A stretch of DNA of 64,000 nucleotides from Halichondria panicea (GCF_963675165.1 NC_087383.1:3564979-3628978); one strand, 5' to 3'. Shown: positions 21,677 to 34,852, counted from the stretch's first letter. Numbers and translations: made by a program. Notes: generated by a model not told the origin, from the letters alone.

Positions 21677-22363
21677 ACATAGTCGTTTACGGGATATGCA
21701 TGACTGAGAATGTTGTTGCCCTAGCGGCGGTTTACAGCTTCACTGTACATAATTTTCTCCCAATTTACAGGATCGTCCTTCATTCTGTATAGACTGCCTT
21801 TTGGTGAACACTGCAGTAGATTTGGCATGTTGTGCATTATTTAGCTAATAGCTTTTGTTATTTATGTGTCTTAACGTGCTATTTACATCTTCTAATGGAA
21901 AATTGTTGAAAAGAATTGTAATTGCGCATACATGGCTGCGTGCATGGGAATCTGAAGCATGAAAGAAATTGATGCTTAAAACTAAAGTAAAAAGTTTGGT
22001 GATGAACATTGTTTGGTGATGAAACACACTCTACCGTATACATGTACAATAATTGCTAGCTGTATAATTATGCAGTTCTTTCGTGCATTTGAGTTCTATT
22101 TAATTTTGAAGTTGGCATATCGATCAAATGTGTCAAGGTAGTCGGCCAGTGTTTGATAGCAGAAGATGAGTTGCTCCTATATTAGGAAGCGGAAAATTAA
22201 TATTCAGTCCTATATATAATTATATATACTGTACATGCATTGAGTTAATGCGCATGCATGCATGCATGTATACAGTACACTGCATAGGGGGAGAATGATC
22301 AATATATATATAGGAAAGGTGATTGAGCATGCATATGCGCATGCATGGTACTGAAATACTGTT

Positions 22364-22910
22364 ACTAGAGTATTTTGCAGGTGAAAAACCTTTGAGATTG
22401 AGCCAAATCAGCAGAAAAATTGACCCTTTGTGATCTAGCTATTGCATTCTGCATGCAAGGATCGTGTGTATTAGAGACCCTGACAAATGATGCTCGGAAT
22501 AATTAGAATAATTGGGCATGAATGTTCATTTTGGTAAAGATCATTATATTAAATTTTGCATAACGATGTTCTCAAGGTAAAACTGATGGCTGAAGGTATG
22601 TAAACATTATGGATCAGTTCAAGTCAGCAAGATAACACTGAGAACCATGATATATTAATGATGTCATGTGTCAGTTGTGTGCTGTGTTTGTCTACGTCTT
22701 AATTTTGTCTGCTACATTTTTTGGGAAAAATCAGAGAATAATCGGATTTTTATGAGAATAATACTCTAATGGTGGAAAAAAAAGCATTATTTATCTAGTA
22801 TATTACCAGTATACTAAATATTAATTAGCTTAGCGATTTTATTGTTGCAAATTGATCGCAAAGTTCGTGTATGTTTGAAGCTCGCAAAACATTTTAGTAA
22901 TACGGTGAGG
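22364..22910. mobile_element. MITE, TTTGCGA/ACTAG family, copy interrupted by about 300 bp
   Basis: 22364-22480 matches the left half, and 22795-22910 the right half, of the intact copy at 50960-51160 (shared words: ATTTTGCAGGTGAAAAACCT, GCAAGGATCGTGTGTATT, GCAAATTGATC). The intervening sequence of about 300 bases is unrelated, so a later insertion split the element. Confidence 0.6.
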
Positions 22911-22914
22911 CCAC

Positions 22915-23128
22915 TCCAAGTGATACTCTGGTTTCTGGTCCTGAAGTTTCTCTAATTACATCCGGACCGGGCGGCTTTTGTCATTATGTTTAGTTATGTC
23001 TAGTTTAACCTTATGTATCTCAAATGTATGTCATTGTCACACTATTTTGTGTAATGAGATAGAAATAGAAATCCAAGAATAAAATCTGATGCAGGCGGTG
23101 GACCAGAAACAAGAGTATCACTTGGAGT
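22915..23128. repeat. Inverted repeat, about 29-bp arms, at the 3' end of the phosphatase gene
   Basis: ACTCCAAGTGATACTCTGGT at 22915-22945 is mirrored by its complement at 23098-23128, with one or two mismatches. The right arm overlaps the acceptor region proposed for the last exon of the phosphatase gene. Confidence 0.6.
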
Positions 23129-26100
23129 ACGTACGGGGAAATGCCTGGGATTACAGCATTTGTGTTAAAGTTCTCACCGCGTTCTCCACCATGCATGGTC
23201 GTTGCAGTCTCATGGCTTTGATACACTGGAACACATCACAGATGCTCTCTGTCTTTATCCTCTCCAGTTGAGAGAAAATGGTAATAAACGTTCCAGTACG
23301 GCCCATTCCATCACTGCAAGCATAACAGATTATAATTATTATGGGTAATTGAATCACTTTGAAAGCATAAACGAGAAGATTTGTCACAGCAAAAAAGACT
23401 ACCTGGAGCAGTTTGTTTTCTCAACAGCTTAAATTTTAAGCTTATTGACTCATAACTGTGACTCGGAGTCCTAAAATTCAGTTGTAATAATTTTAGGTGA
23501 ATGAAAAAGAAAAATTGAGAGAAAAGAAATAGTTGAGTATAATCCCAGAGCCTTAGCTGCAGTTTGTCACAGTAACTTACTTGCAGCACACAGTGATTGC
23601 CTGGTTCCCTGTGCTGCGTTGAATCTTGAGGAGTGAGTCGATGATTTGAAGCACTGATTTAGTAGTGGGCACCTCTTTCAATGTCCAGTTACAGTGCTGC
23701 ACTTGATTCACCACCAGATAGTCAACCACCCCCTGCAGTTATTTAAGAGCTGAATTTAGTGATTATACCGGTGTACTACATTGTATTTCTCTTTATGTTT
23801 TCCGAGCCGAGCTAATTTCTACTTTTTAGATTATTATATAGTTAAAGTTTGCTTGTGTTGCTGCATGCCCTTACTGGAACGTGGTACTGTGTGTCCTCTC
23901 GTAGCTCCAGTTTCCTTATAATAAAGTCCTCATGGACCTCTTCACTGAGAAACTTTATCTTCAGCTTCCCGTACAGAGTTGATTCCTGGACCTCAGCAGG
24001 CCAGTATACACAGTGTTCTTCCTATTATATACGTGCACATGCATGTATGGAGTAAATATATAATTATGTATACAAAGCACTCAACGTCTGCCTCACTTAT
24101 TGAAATGCTCAATATATATAATTATATGTCTCATAGACAAAACTAAGAATTGAAATTAAGTGTGAGAGGATGTAATTGCACATTGAAGGTATAATACATC
24201 TGCACGTACACGTACCTCAGGCTCTTCCTTCTGTATGTCACTGAGCATCACGATGGCCCTGCACTTGTTCTCCCAGACCATCTTCCAGAAGTCAGTTACA
24301 GTAGCCTTCAGAGGAGTCTGAGTAGCAATGAACGCCTTCTGTTGCTTGTAGCCCTATATAGACACACATCGTGACGGCACGCAAGCACATCAACACAGAT
24401 AAACGCGAAGCAGTTTATTATAGCCATGCATGGGAGACGGCAAATTCTCCAATGGGCATGAAACTATTTGTACGTTGATGTTTTCATGCATGCATAAAGT
24501 ACATGCATGTGTCCTTACTGTATATAAAATTGGTAAAATCAACTTAATTAAGACATGCGATCAAACTTACATCGATAAAGCTGGCGTTTATGTAGTCAGA
24601 TCCTTTCACTGCTGATGGCTTCATAGCAACTCGACAGACATTGTCTGCATAACAGGGTGGTTTACATAAATGAAAAAAACAACACTTTTAGTATAGTTTC
24701 TTACAGGGTATTCTCTGGGGATATCTATTCTTCTTTGCATTGTAAGGTTTCTTTCCCTCGGTGCAGTTGATTGCATTAAGCTTGCAGGACACTGTCTCCA
24801 AAACCTGTATAAATTGTACAGAAGTGGTTTATAGCTTTAATAAATTCGCTGAAACAGATCCTACTGTTTACTATTTAAATTGAATATGGTATATAATTAT
24901 GATGGCTATGCATTGCTCAACTGGTAGTTATAATTATGTTGTAGCACCTGGAATTGTTGATCAAATTGAGTGATGTATTCATCGTCAGTGTCAGTGGTAA
25001 GCCTGTTGAGTTTTGTAATGGCAATCCTCAGGTTAGCCACGGCAATGGACGTGTCTCCACAAGTGATGTACTCCTCCAGAGCTTCATGGATGAATATGTA
25101 CTGCTCCTAATTATCATAATTATGACATTGATAAAAGTGCATGCCACTGGTTCACAATGTGTATAAAAGCAAATCGAAGTACACAAAACGTTAATACTCT
25201 TGATCTCAGTGTATACATGACACGTACTTTCTTTACAGTCATTTCACCCATGAAGGTATATAGCTATACATCCATGTTGCATGTGTTTGTTTATAAGTTT
25301 CACTTTTGACACAATCTCATTGAATAAGAGTAAACATCTAGCTTTTCAATTCCCTCATCAAAAACTGATTAATGTACATGCAGTAACACCACAATAATTA
25401 TACCCCCAAACCCTGACCTCAGTTTGCACCATGAGTGGTCTATTATTCCTCATTCGCCTGATGAAAGGTAAGATGTCCAGTGTGGTTTCTGTCTTCATCA
25501 TGTGAATCATACTGTCCAGTGTAATGAATGTACCAGTGCGACCCACGCCGGCACTGCAGTGTACCAGGAGGGGAGAGGAGTTGAAAAAAGGATGATGTCG
25601 CCTCACTCGTTGAATGAAATGGATGAGGCTGGTCTTGTCAACTGGTACCCCGTGATCAGGCCAGACAGAGAAATGATAATGGGTCACTATTAGTGGGACA
25701 CAGCTCTCAGGATCCATTTTCTACATGGTGACAATATCACTTTTATACATTAGGAAGGTTCATGCGACCGTATATATATACCGCGGGTTTTGAATGCAAA
25801 ACTCTTTTGATTGCGAATCGCGAGTTTTTGCAAACGAAAGATTCACAAAGGAGAGCATACTAATACAATTAACGTTCTCATGCAATTTACGAAACGAATT
25901 CATGTTTTTACAGTGACAATCAAACCCGATGTATAAGGTGTATGCACCATTGCTATCATTCAGGAACACCGAGACGCATGTGTCTATACAGATTATAGTT
26001 TACACTTACGTTCTCCACTTTCATGATTTTAACCTTGTACTCTGCAAAAGGGATGAGCTCGGTGAGTGTAACAACAAGACTGAACCCAACGTCCCACGGT

Positions 26101-28430
26101 TCATTGGCTGTTGAAGGCCAGTACTTCTGACACTTCTCCTGCATTTGGTCATCAGTCAAGAGTATAGCTATAATAGACTATGTATTAGTGTTAGGGTCAT
26201 GCAAGTTAGTCACTCAAAATCTACCTCAGCTGCATGGATTTTCAAATCTCAATTCGAATCGTTAGGTTGTACATATACCACACACGTATTTTACAGACCT
26301 TTCCAGATTCCACAGTCTCTGTTAACATGATGATAGTGGTAAGTTTTAGCTCCCAGATCATCCTCCAGAAATCAGCTATAGTATTAGGTAAAGGACCTAT
26401 ACATGTAGAAAAAAGTTTACGATATCGCCCAATTTTTTAGAGCCAATTCAGGATTAGGTATGCATGGTGAACAAACAATTATCATGCATATTATAAGAGC
26501 ACCAATAATTATAGTTCACTCACCTTGAGCAGCAATGTAGGCATTTCCCCTGTCATAGCCCTGTGTATGGTATACAAGTGATGATTTAATAATACTATAC
26601 TTAGCTTTCTCTCACGTCAATGTAGCTGGCATTAATGTAGTCAGTTGCTGGATCATCATCAACGTTAGAGAGAATAACTCTGGAGGAATCAACTGCCATG
26701 CATAGACAGTTGTAGGTGAAACATTACATCATCATCATTGCTGTGGTATATATAATTATTATAGCTTACATGGATAGACGTTGTCAAATCTGTTTTTAGC
26801 ATCATTTACATACATCTTTGACACAGTGTACGGTGGCTTCTTTCGAGTGATCGTAGCCAGATTCTGATATGATCAGAGAGCATAATTAAATGCATTAATT
26901 CAGTTGCATATACACAATAACTTGCATCAAAGTCCTCTTCAAAGCCACTGTTAGCATTAAGTCTCAACGTATTCACGTAGCTTGTGAACTCAGTGATTGG
27001 GATAATCTTCTCACAAAGCAGTAAATCTGTCACAACATTGTGACAGGCATTAATATATAGGTGAGCTACATCATACAAGTATATATATATATCTTTTCAA
27101 ACTGACCTTCGTTAATGCTCTCATCAGGTTGAATGATGGAGAGGGTAAAAGTGTGGGTATCACTCTTATCATAAGTCCTAAAGCTTCTAGATTTCTTGGA
27201 GCGCCCTCTGCATGCATGTGAGGGGAATTGCAGAACACATGCAGGATTCATGCTTGCATGCATGCATGTATATGGACGTTGATTATCAATAACATGCGTC
27301 AATTAAGGGCACGTGGAACAATTTATTTCTGCAAACCTTGCTATTGCTATGAGGCAGAAGCAAACAAACAGCAGAATGAGACCCAGGCCTCCAGCTCCAC
27401 CATAGATAAGGTATCTGTTCAGTGGAATGCTCCAAAACAAGTCAAAGCCAGTCGGAGGATCTGTGGCTGCAAAAAGTGGCGGAGAATTAGCAAGAAAACA
27501 TTTTGTAATCACAATAATTGTAATACCTAGAGTTCAGCTCAGCTACAATTCATGCCAAAGGGGATTGACTAGATATTGATACAAACTTAAGCTGGGTCGG
27601 TCAATATATAATATAATTATTACTCGGATCCTCTGTAGGTTGTGTTGTAGACGAAGTAGGCGACTGAGTTGTCTGTACTCTTGTTTCAAAAGTTTGTATC
27701 GTTGTTGTTGGGGATTGTGTTTCAGTAGGAGCAATAAGTGTAGTAGCCGTGGATATTTTTGAAGTAGTATTCATTTCTGTCTCAGCTGATACTGTAACAT
27801 GTCAATTAATAATTAGATGTGAATGAAAAAAGAATAAAGTGGGGGCACTGAAAGTTACTTAAACGAGCACACATTTGACAATACGTTAGTCTTCCCAAAT
27901 TACTTAGATTTACTAAATCGGCTCCGTACTGAAAGTAAACAGTTATCCCCTCAACAAAACTATATTGTTAAAGGTCCCATTTTACAAGGAATATATGACT
28001 TTCAGTGAATGCATGTTCCGTCAGTCCTATATACAAATGTGAAAAAACAACTACCATATAGTGGGTAATTGACATTGATTCAAACCCATTAATATTTGTA
28101 TATAATTTCGCAGTTTTAATCTTCATCTTTGCATACAAAATACACTGTACGAATATAAGGTAAGCAATACACTTAAAACATTTAATGCCGTCTACCAACA
28201 CTCTCAATTTCGTGTACAAATGCATAAGCTAGAGGATAAAAAAACCGTATCTAGGAGATAACAACTTGTATAAATCATGCATGCTGTGTCACTAATGTAC
28301 CAAGTATTATATACACAAGCAAGCTCGGTGTTGAACCATTTCTGATCAACATGCTGTGCTATTATTGTTTATAGACAATACCTGTGAATGCTGAGTTTAT
28401 CAGCAGCTGCATCAAGAGCATCCCCAGCAT
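23020..28430 (-). CDS. Receptor-type protein tyrosine phosphatase with two phosphatase domains
   Basis: About nineteen exons. The signal-peptide exon is 28382-28430 ([16 protein letters not shown]). It is followed by a short Ser/Thr-rich ectodomain exon, 27624-27791 ([19 protein letters not shown]), and a transmembrane exon, 27337-27466 ([20 protein letters not shown]). D1 follows through exons near 27107-27207, 26924-27027, 26771-26862, 26613-26692, 26525-26562, 26303-26392, 26008-26155 and 25413-25717. It has [12 protein letters not shown], the WPD loop ([10 protein letters not shown]) and the active P-loop [14 protein letters not shown]2 runs through exons near 24952, 24710, 24571, 24217, 23867, 23590 and 23180 ([11 protein letters not shown]). 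Its P-loop reads [13 protein letters not shown] and its WPD position reads NWTLKEVP, so D2 is probably catalytically poor. The proposed last exon is 23020-23087. The short ectodomain resembles PTPRA-like receptors. Borders of middle exons are approximate. Confidence 0.88.
25755..25935. mobile_element. MITE relic in a phosphatase-gene intron
   Basis: GCGAATCGCGAGTTTTTGC, AACGAAAGATTCAC and similar GCGAA/TTCGC words resemble the TTTGCGA family. Its ends are not clear. Weak call. Confidence 0.3.
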
Positions 28431-28884
28431 TCTGTAGAAAATTCTGCACACCATATCAGAGCCTCAGCAACTTTCATCAGTTCATGCAATTTGAGCTACT
28501 GAGAGCTTGGATCAGGCTATATCAAGTGGGTGGGGCTGATCTGTGCAAAGCCGGATATGAGAATACGATTGCAGCGACCACGTGTCAAACGTTTTTTCTT
28601 CGTAGTTCAGCCAAGCAACTCTCTGTCTCCACTGCATGCAGGGTTTAATTCTGCTAGATAATTAGGTAAGACGTGTTATTCAAGACTAGAGTTGGAAATA
28701 AACTGTTTGTTTGTTTGCTGCATTTAGTAGTACAGTAGAACAGCAAAATTTCTTTCAATTGGTGCACACTGAATGTCAGTACTTTGTAGTACGTATATAT
28801 TATGTACGTAGAGCTGTCTGTAACCATGATTGTTGTATTTGCAGTGTGATTTATTCCCTTGGTTGAGTATCGAACCTGCTCACA
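28431..28884. promoter_or_regulatory. Divergent promoter region between the phosphatase and SNRPB
   Basis: About 450 bases separate the two divergently oriented start codons. The plus-strand frame open over 28388-28648 overlaps the phosphatase signal-peptide exon and is not taken as a gene. Inference from layout. Confidence 0.35.
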
Positions 28885-31726
28885 ATGGTAAGTGAAATAT
28901 AATATAGCTACATATACAGTATAGTACCGTTTAAAGCGACACGTTTAAATAATCACGATTCCAGAGGTCGCTTCTTTTGGAGGTTGTTAAAGACCTGGTG
29001 TCGTTTATTTAGAGGGTCGCATCTAATTGGAGGTAACTCCACCTAGTCTATTTGCCTCGATTTCAGGCTGCATAAATAATCTGTATTCCATTAGGCTATA
29101 ACCGAGGCTAGGGTGTGGCTCTCATTTAAGGATTGGAGAGGTGTGGCTAAGATAGAGGGGCATTTGTGTTTGTAGCACAAACAGAATAATTATTGTAATC
29201 TGCCGATACCTCACCATTCTCTATTATCCCTTTCTCCCTCGCAGCTTGGTAAGAGTGCCAAGTTGATTCAACACATAGACCACAGAGTGAGAATCATTCT
29301 CCTCGATGGACGTACCTTTGTCGGAACGTTCCTAGCATTTGACCGCCATCTTAACTTGGTTCTCTCTGATTGCGATGAATTTCGGAGGGTAAGAGCATCG
29401 GGTCAGAAAGTGGAGAGAGAGGAGAAGAGAACATTGGGGCTAGTTCTGCTGCGTGGGATGAACCTCGTCTCGCTAACCGTCGAGGGACCACCCCCCACTA
29501 AGGTAGATTGGACGAGTGCGTGCTACATGTACATCTCACTCATAATAATTATAGTTTAATTTCAATTTCATTCAGGTGTTATTTTGTGGCTTGCATGTAC
29601 ATAATATTTATTATGAGCGGCACATTGTTTGCATTCCAGCTTTTATTTATGCATGTTTTTAGTTGTGTGTGTACATGTAACTGGTGTTTGCATTTTCAAA
29701 TATCGTATTACTGAATGTTTTGCGAAACATAAAACATATGCGAACTTTGCGAGCGTTCATCACTTTGCAAAAATAAAATCGCAAAACCTACGCACGATCT
29801 TTGCCTGAACGCAATAGCAAGATAGCAATTTTTCTGCTTAAAGGTTTTCACCAGCAATAGTAATACGGTGTATACATTGAATTGCATTTTTGTATGGCAT
29901 TGTTTAGTGTGCATGATTTATGTACATGTCCTCTCTGTCACCTCTCTAGAAGCACTACATTACACAACTAGTCATTACACATTATGATCAGTGACGTACT
30001 TAAAATGCATTCAATCACGTTATTGACATGTAGGATCGGAGACGAGGTGTCAAGAGTGGAGGCGCTCCAGGTGGTCCTGGAATGGGCCGGGCAGCTGGAC
30101 GAGGCGTTCCCATGGGAGTAGGGGCTGCACCCGCTGGTCAGTTCGTGGGGGGGGGGGGGGGGTACTGTGTATGCTTAGTAGTCAATGCATTGCAATTCAG
30201 TGATATGCCCAGCATTTTCGAAGTGGCTATTTTCAACCTACACTTCTCAATCTCATTCAATACATGTACGTTACTAACAAGAGTAGATTCTACTCTCGGT
30301 AGTAAACTAGGCCTAAAAAGGTGGTTGTTTTCCCCTGTCATGGTTAACACCAACCACCAGTCCACCGACCAGTGTAGGCACATCCCTGACAATTACAATT
30401 TTAAATTTGTCTTTGATTTGTTGTTGCTTGAAAATTAATGTGACACACTCGCCCTACAGGACTGACTGGGCCAGTGAGAGGAGTGGGCGGACCCAGTGCA
30501 CAAGCCATGAACCCTCAGGCCGGAGCCGCAGCCTGTATGTTGTCGATGTAGACCACCTATATAAATAATTCATACTTTTTGTCTTCTGTAAGCCCAGATC
30601 TTGCATGTGTTTAATATTCTAATGTCATAGATTTTCTATATACACACACACACATTGAATTGTGAAAATGTCACTCAGATTAACTGTGAACTTCCCTGCA
30701 GCATCCGGTCCCCAGACGTACAACCTACCCCCTGCTGGCATGCCTCCTCATGGACCACCACCAGGAAGTGAGTGTTTTGGAACTGCAATGATATTTTAGT
30801 ACCTCTAGAATCGGATTATGTCGTACATAGTAGTTGTACATAAATAAGTCATTGTATCTCAGTATCAGGGTTTCATCTAGGATTAAAGTTTGGTTTACAC
30901 ACGCCGCAAAATGTTCGGCCACTCTCACATTTGTTTACCACACCCCCTATTATATGCTAGTGCATCACAGTAGATCTAGTTACATTGGGGGGGGAGGTTC
31001 ACCCCCCCCCCACTAGATGAAACCCTGAGTATGCAGCTTCCAAATACTGTCAATAGTGCAGTTCAGAGTTCAGTACATGTACGTACACTTTGCATGTACA
31101 CTGTAATGTGCTGACATTGTGAATTCATGTTGATGCTTTCTCTCTCCAAACCTGCACCACCCAGTGAGAATGCCGCCTCCTGGGATGCCCCCTCCGATGA
31201 TGGGGCGTGGCATGCCCCCTCCTGGTATGCTTCCCCCGGGAATGATGCCACCACCAGGAATGAGAGGTGAGATACATTTTGAAGAGCTTTGCTTTCATCT
31301 CTGTACATGTGGACCTTATTTTTTGGGGGGGGGGGTGACGTGACTCCACTGTACTGTTAGCCTAACTCCGGTCCCAGTATACATGTACATGTCAGCTGGC
31401 GCTATTTTTGCTAACTCTGTTGTGATCCTAGTCTCAGTACATGTGCATGTCTGGCCATTGCACAACAGCTGTCTTCAAAACCATTGTCATAGCGTTTTTA
31501 TATGATTTTCCTCTGTAGATCTATGTAGTTTATTATCATTGATCCTGTTACGTTTTCATCTTCATAAACACTACTGCTTTTCACATACTTATATGGCACT
31601 CTGGTTGTGAGATGATGTTATAATGTACAACAGTTTAGCACTAATCAGTTCTCTAGTTATTACTGCCACCCCTCCTTTATCCCAGGTCCCCCTCCACCTG
31701 GCATGAGGCCCCCTCACCCACACTAA
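28885..31726 (+). CDS. SNRPB: Small nuclear ribonucleoprotein-associated protein B (Sm B/B')
   Basis: A core Sm-ring protein of the spliceosomal snRNPs. Seven coding exons: 28885-28887 (the ATG alone), 29245-29502, 30034-30136, 30460-30534, 30702-30767, 31165-31266 and 31686-31726. Exon 2 holds the Sm1 and Sm2 motifs ([31 protein letters not shown] and [20 protein letters not shown]). Exons 3-7 give the Gly-rich linker ([21 protein letters not shown]) and the Pro/Gly/Met-rich tail ([19 protein letters not shown]), ending GMRPPHPH. All phases agree. After the stop there are a further donor near 31740 and an acceptor near 32086, suggesting an intron in the 3' UTR. Confidence 0.95.
28918..29055. 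mobile_element. Small repeat element in SNRPB intron 1
   Basis: A stretch beginning AGTACCGTTTAAAGCGACAC contains alternating GGTCGC/GCGACC-type words (AGGTCGCTTCTTTTGGAGG, GGGTCGCATCTAATTGGAGG). It looks like a degraded MITE. Weak call, no second copy identified in the window. Confidence 0.35.
29706..29875. mobile_element. MITE, TTTGCGA/ACTAG family, in SNRPB intron 2
   Basis: Inverted relative to the copy at 50960-51160. It shares ATGCGAACTTTGCGAGCGTT, AAAATCGCAAAACCTACGCA and AAAGGTTTTCACCAGCAAT. Confidence 0.6.
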
Positions 31727-33085
31727 ACACCCATAATGGTGAGTATTACTGATTAGCACGATATTTGTCAAAAGATGTACAAGGTACGAACCACACGTGT
31801 ACGATCGTAGCAGAATCCCATTTTTATAAAATCCACCCACAAAACACTATACAAATGTACATGTACACAAGTCAAACATTTAAGCTCCTCTCCCATGACA
31901 TTCAAATACATTTTGAAGAAACAAAACATGCCCCGAAGCGTTTAGTACAGCAGTTCTTGAATTCTCGTTAAAATGCATGACTGTACTGCACCACAGTATT
32001 GCTTGATTGAGTGAGAGCATGTTAACATCGTTTGATTTTATACAGTACCTGTTATCTTTACCCTCCTTATTTCTCTCTCGTGCAGAGTGGTGTAATCTTT
32101 GACAAGGCAGTGGAGCTGCTCAACTTCATACTTTATTGGCTATACTATCTCACTCATGCATGAACGTTTACTACTTAGTCTGCTTTTATACATGTACGTC
32201 CATGACACTTGATTTTGTTCACTTTTACTATGACTTGTGTTCAGTGCAAATTTCTCAATAACAATAATTATTGTTGTGGATTTCCATGTAAAGTGGTTAA
32301 GTGTGCACATAATGCAGCGAAGTATACCATGTATATTACTGCATGCATGGTAAGGACCTATTGATGCTCCAACTACTGACTAGGTACGTATAGCATGTCA
32401 CTATACTTATGGGATGCCAAAAAAGCATTGATATTTTCAAAGTAACTATGCATGTGCCTCTCTTAATTTCTATTTATCAGTATCGATAGCTCTGTTTCGA
32501 TATACAGAGTGACGTGCTTGCCTCTCTTCCTATTAAAATTTGACCTCCAATTCTAAATCTGACCTATTTAATACACCCGAACTCGTATTTACTATAAATC
32601 AGACCTCTTTATCTCTTTCTATCATTAATTCCGAGCAAAGCGACTCAGGCCATGCAAAGCCAATTTGTAGTTTCTCAACCTTTTGTCATCATTAGAGGCA
32701 TATGAATTTGTATGGTTTGTTTGTTCAGACCACTCCAATTAAAGTATAGTATGCATGTACTTAAACAAATATTAGAGAGGCAGTGCTATTACTTGCAGAA
32801 AAAATAGCTGAGAGAGACTCTTTACAAAAAAAGCTGTCATATAATTGATACTGTCTCACAATACTCTCTTCTACTTGTACAATTATTACTGTAACATCTT
32901 AATGATTATCAAATACGTGGGGGGGGGGGCGTAGTAAGGTCACGAATTTCATTAGACCCCCTGTGCTGGAGACGTGATCTAGTCTACATTCCATTGGTCA
33001 ATCATTTTGAGATTGACCTCAATACTTATGTAGAGGCTATAAAAGAAAAGATATAATTTATGGGCTCTGATTATAATAGATAAAG
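31727..33085. other. SNRPB 3' UTR and intergenic sequence
   Basis: A probable 3' UTR intron (about 31740-32086) is followed by AT-rich sequence. At 32930-32975 a short block (CCCCCTGTGCTGGAGACGTG) copies part of exon 2 of the neighbouring receptor gene (33330-33360), a relic of a duplicated exon. Confidence 0.5.
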
Positions 33086-34543
33086 ATGTGGCACTCAGTT
33101 GTTTTCCTGTTGTTATTGATTGGTGGTAAGAACCCTTCTCTTTATCTTTACCATTGTTGTGTATTGATGTATTCATTGTAGTTTATAGGATACTCAGATT
33201 TGTAGAGCTATTTGGTATCTGCATGTACATAGAATGCAACTGACAAGGGGCGTATAATTATGGAAAGTCTCTTATGCACGTCACACAGGTGTACCGTTCG
33301 TGTTGGGTGGTCTGACTCGTGACTACACTGGGACCCCCTGTGCTGGAGATGTGATCTCCCTCACTTGTACAGTGCCTGGGAGTTTGTTGGGATGGGATTT
33401 TACTGATCTTAGCAAATTGATCGGGTAACTGCAGCATCTTTCCAACAAGATCAGTACATGGTCGCACTAGTCGTGTTCACGTCCACCAGTATCACCTCCA
33501 GTTTGAGTTTCCCTGCGGTGGAGGGGGTCACTATTGGTTGTTATGCTCTAGGGCAGCCAATGACCAGGGAAGATCTCATCATACTGACAGCAGGTGAGTT
33601 TCTATCACGACATTATTACAGTTCCGTGAACCTCATTACTACAGCTACCCCTTCACCACCAACTGCATTCAGTCACTCAATTCTTAGTAGCTCAGCAGAT
33701 GGAGTTAGTGTATCTGTTCAGTGGAACCCTCCTGCTGAGACTGATGGTAGAGATGACCTCACCTACACAGTGACCATCTCACCTCCGGCCCAGCTCTCTG
33801 CTACTGTCCTCACATTCACCTCTGTCACTGTGACTGCTCAATACAATGTGGACTACACTGTCAGTGTTGTGGCTATACCAACTGTGCTGGGAACAGTACA
33901 ACTACTGAGTATAGATTTAGTATTGGTAAGTTGACAGCTAGCTTGTTTTAAGTTAAGTTTATAAACCATTTTCTATATATTTTGTACATTGCTAACCTTG
34001 TAAGTTTTTTGGTTGTGCATATGGATGAAGATTTAATTCATGATCTTCCGCAGCCCCTCTAGTGAACTGCATGGCTCTACTACCGCCGAGGAATGGCACC
34101 ATCAGTGACCATTCAGTACCAACTATTCCCGGTACACAAGTGACTTTCCAGTGTGATGATGGACTATTCCCTGAGGGAATAATGACTGCTACCTGTCTAG
34201 TTACAGGAGAGTGGGACAGGATCCCTGGGAATATTATCTGTAGAATTGATTTTAGTAAGTGACTTTATTACAAATGCAATTTACAAATGCAATGTGTATC
34301 TACCATCTTGTGTACCCATGCAGTTTCATGTGTCCTGTGTGCCCCTCCACTCAATGGAATGTTTCTCAACACACAGAACACTAACCTAATCGAAGGCTCA
34401 GTCATTGCCTTCCAATGTGATTCTGGGTTCTCACTGGTGGGTGCAGCAACTACTACTTGTAACAACTCTGGTCTATGGGATCCTGACCCGGCTCTCCAGT
34501 GTTATACGTATACGCATGAGTAGTATAATAAACTTAGCTGGTA

Positions 34544-34852
34544 CAGTAGAACCTCGATTATCCGGCCCTCGATTATCCGGAACCTCGATTATCCGGCTTG
34601 GCAGTTTTCTTTTTAATCAGATTACATAATTCAGAAAATGGGCGTGTCCCTCAAATGCGCATGCGCGTTGCAGCTGTTACCATGGAGACATGCCTGCTTT
34701 TCTTTTGCGCATGCGCAGACAATCATGTGGCACTGCTGTTCATCAATAAAGTGGGTGGATCAAGGCGTGGTTTATCTATTCGATTATCCGGCATATTCAC
34801 TTATCCAGCCTGCTTCTGGAACCAAGGTGTCCGGATAATCGAGGTTCTACTG
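34544..34852. mobile_element. Tigger/pogo-like MITE, complete, TA target duplication
   Basis: The 309-bp element starts CAGTAGAACCTCGATTATCC and ends in the exact complement, flanked by TA on both sides. The left end has the CCTCGATTATCCGG motif three times in tandem. It lies in the intron before the transmembrane exon of the receptor gene. No transposase is encoded. Confidence 0.9.

Larger units (their letters stand above)
21060..23019. other. Intergenic stretch rich in MITE relics
   Basis: No exon was recognised. It holds one copy each of two MITE families (21460-21676 and 22364-22910), TGCA repeats near 22255-22270 and AT-rich sequence. Confidence 0.55.

Noticed and set aside
22915-23128. 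QDQKPEYHLEW / [11 protein letters not shown] translations as a phosphatase C-terminal exon
   Set aside because: The two versions are arms of an inverted repeat, and one is on the wrong strand. The exon 23020-23087 fits the phase and the expected end better.
28388-28648. 86-codon plus-strand open frame upstream of SNRPB
   Set aside because: It overlaps the signal-peptide exon of the phosphatase on the other strand, has no recognisable domain and is not joined to SNRPB in phase.
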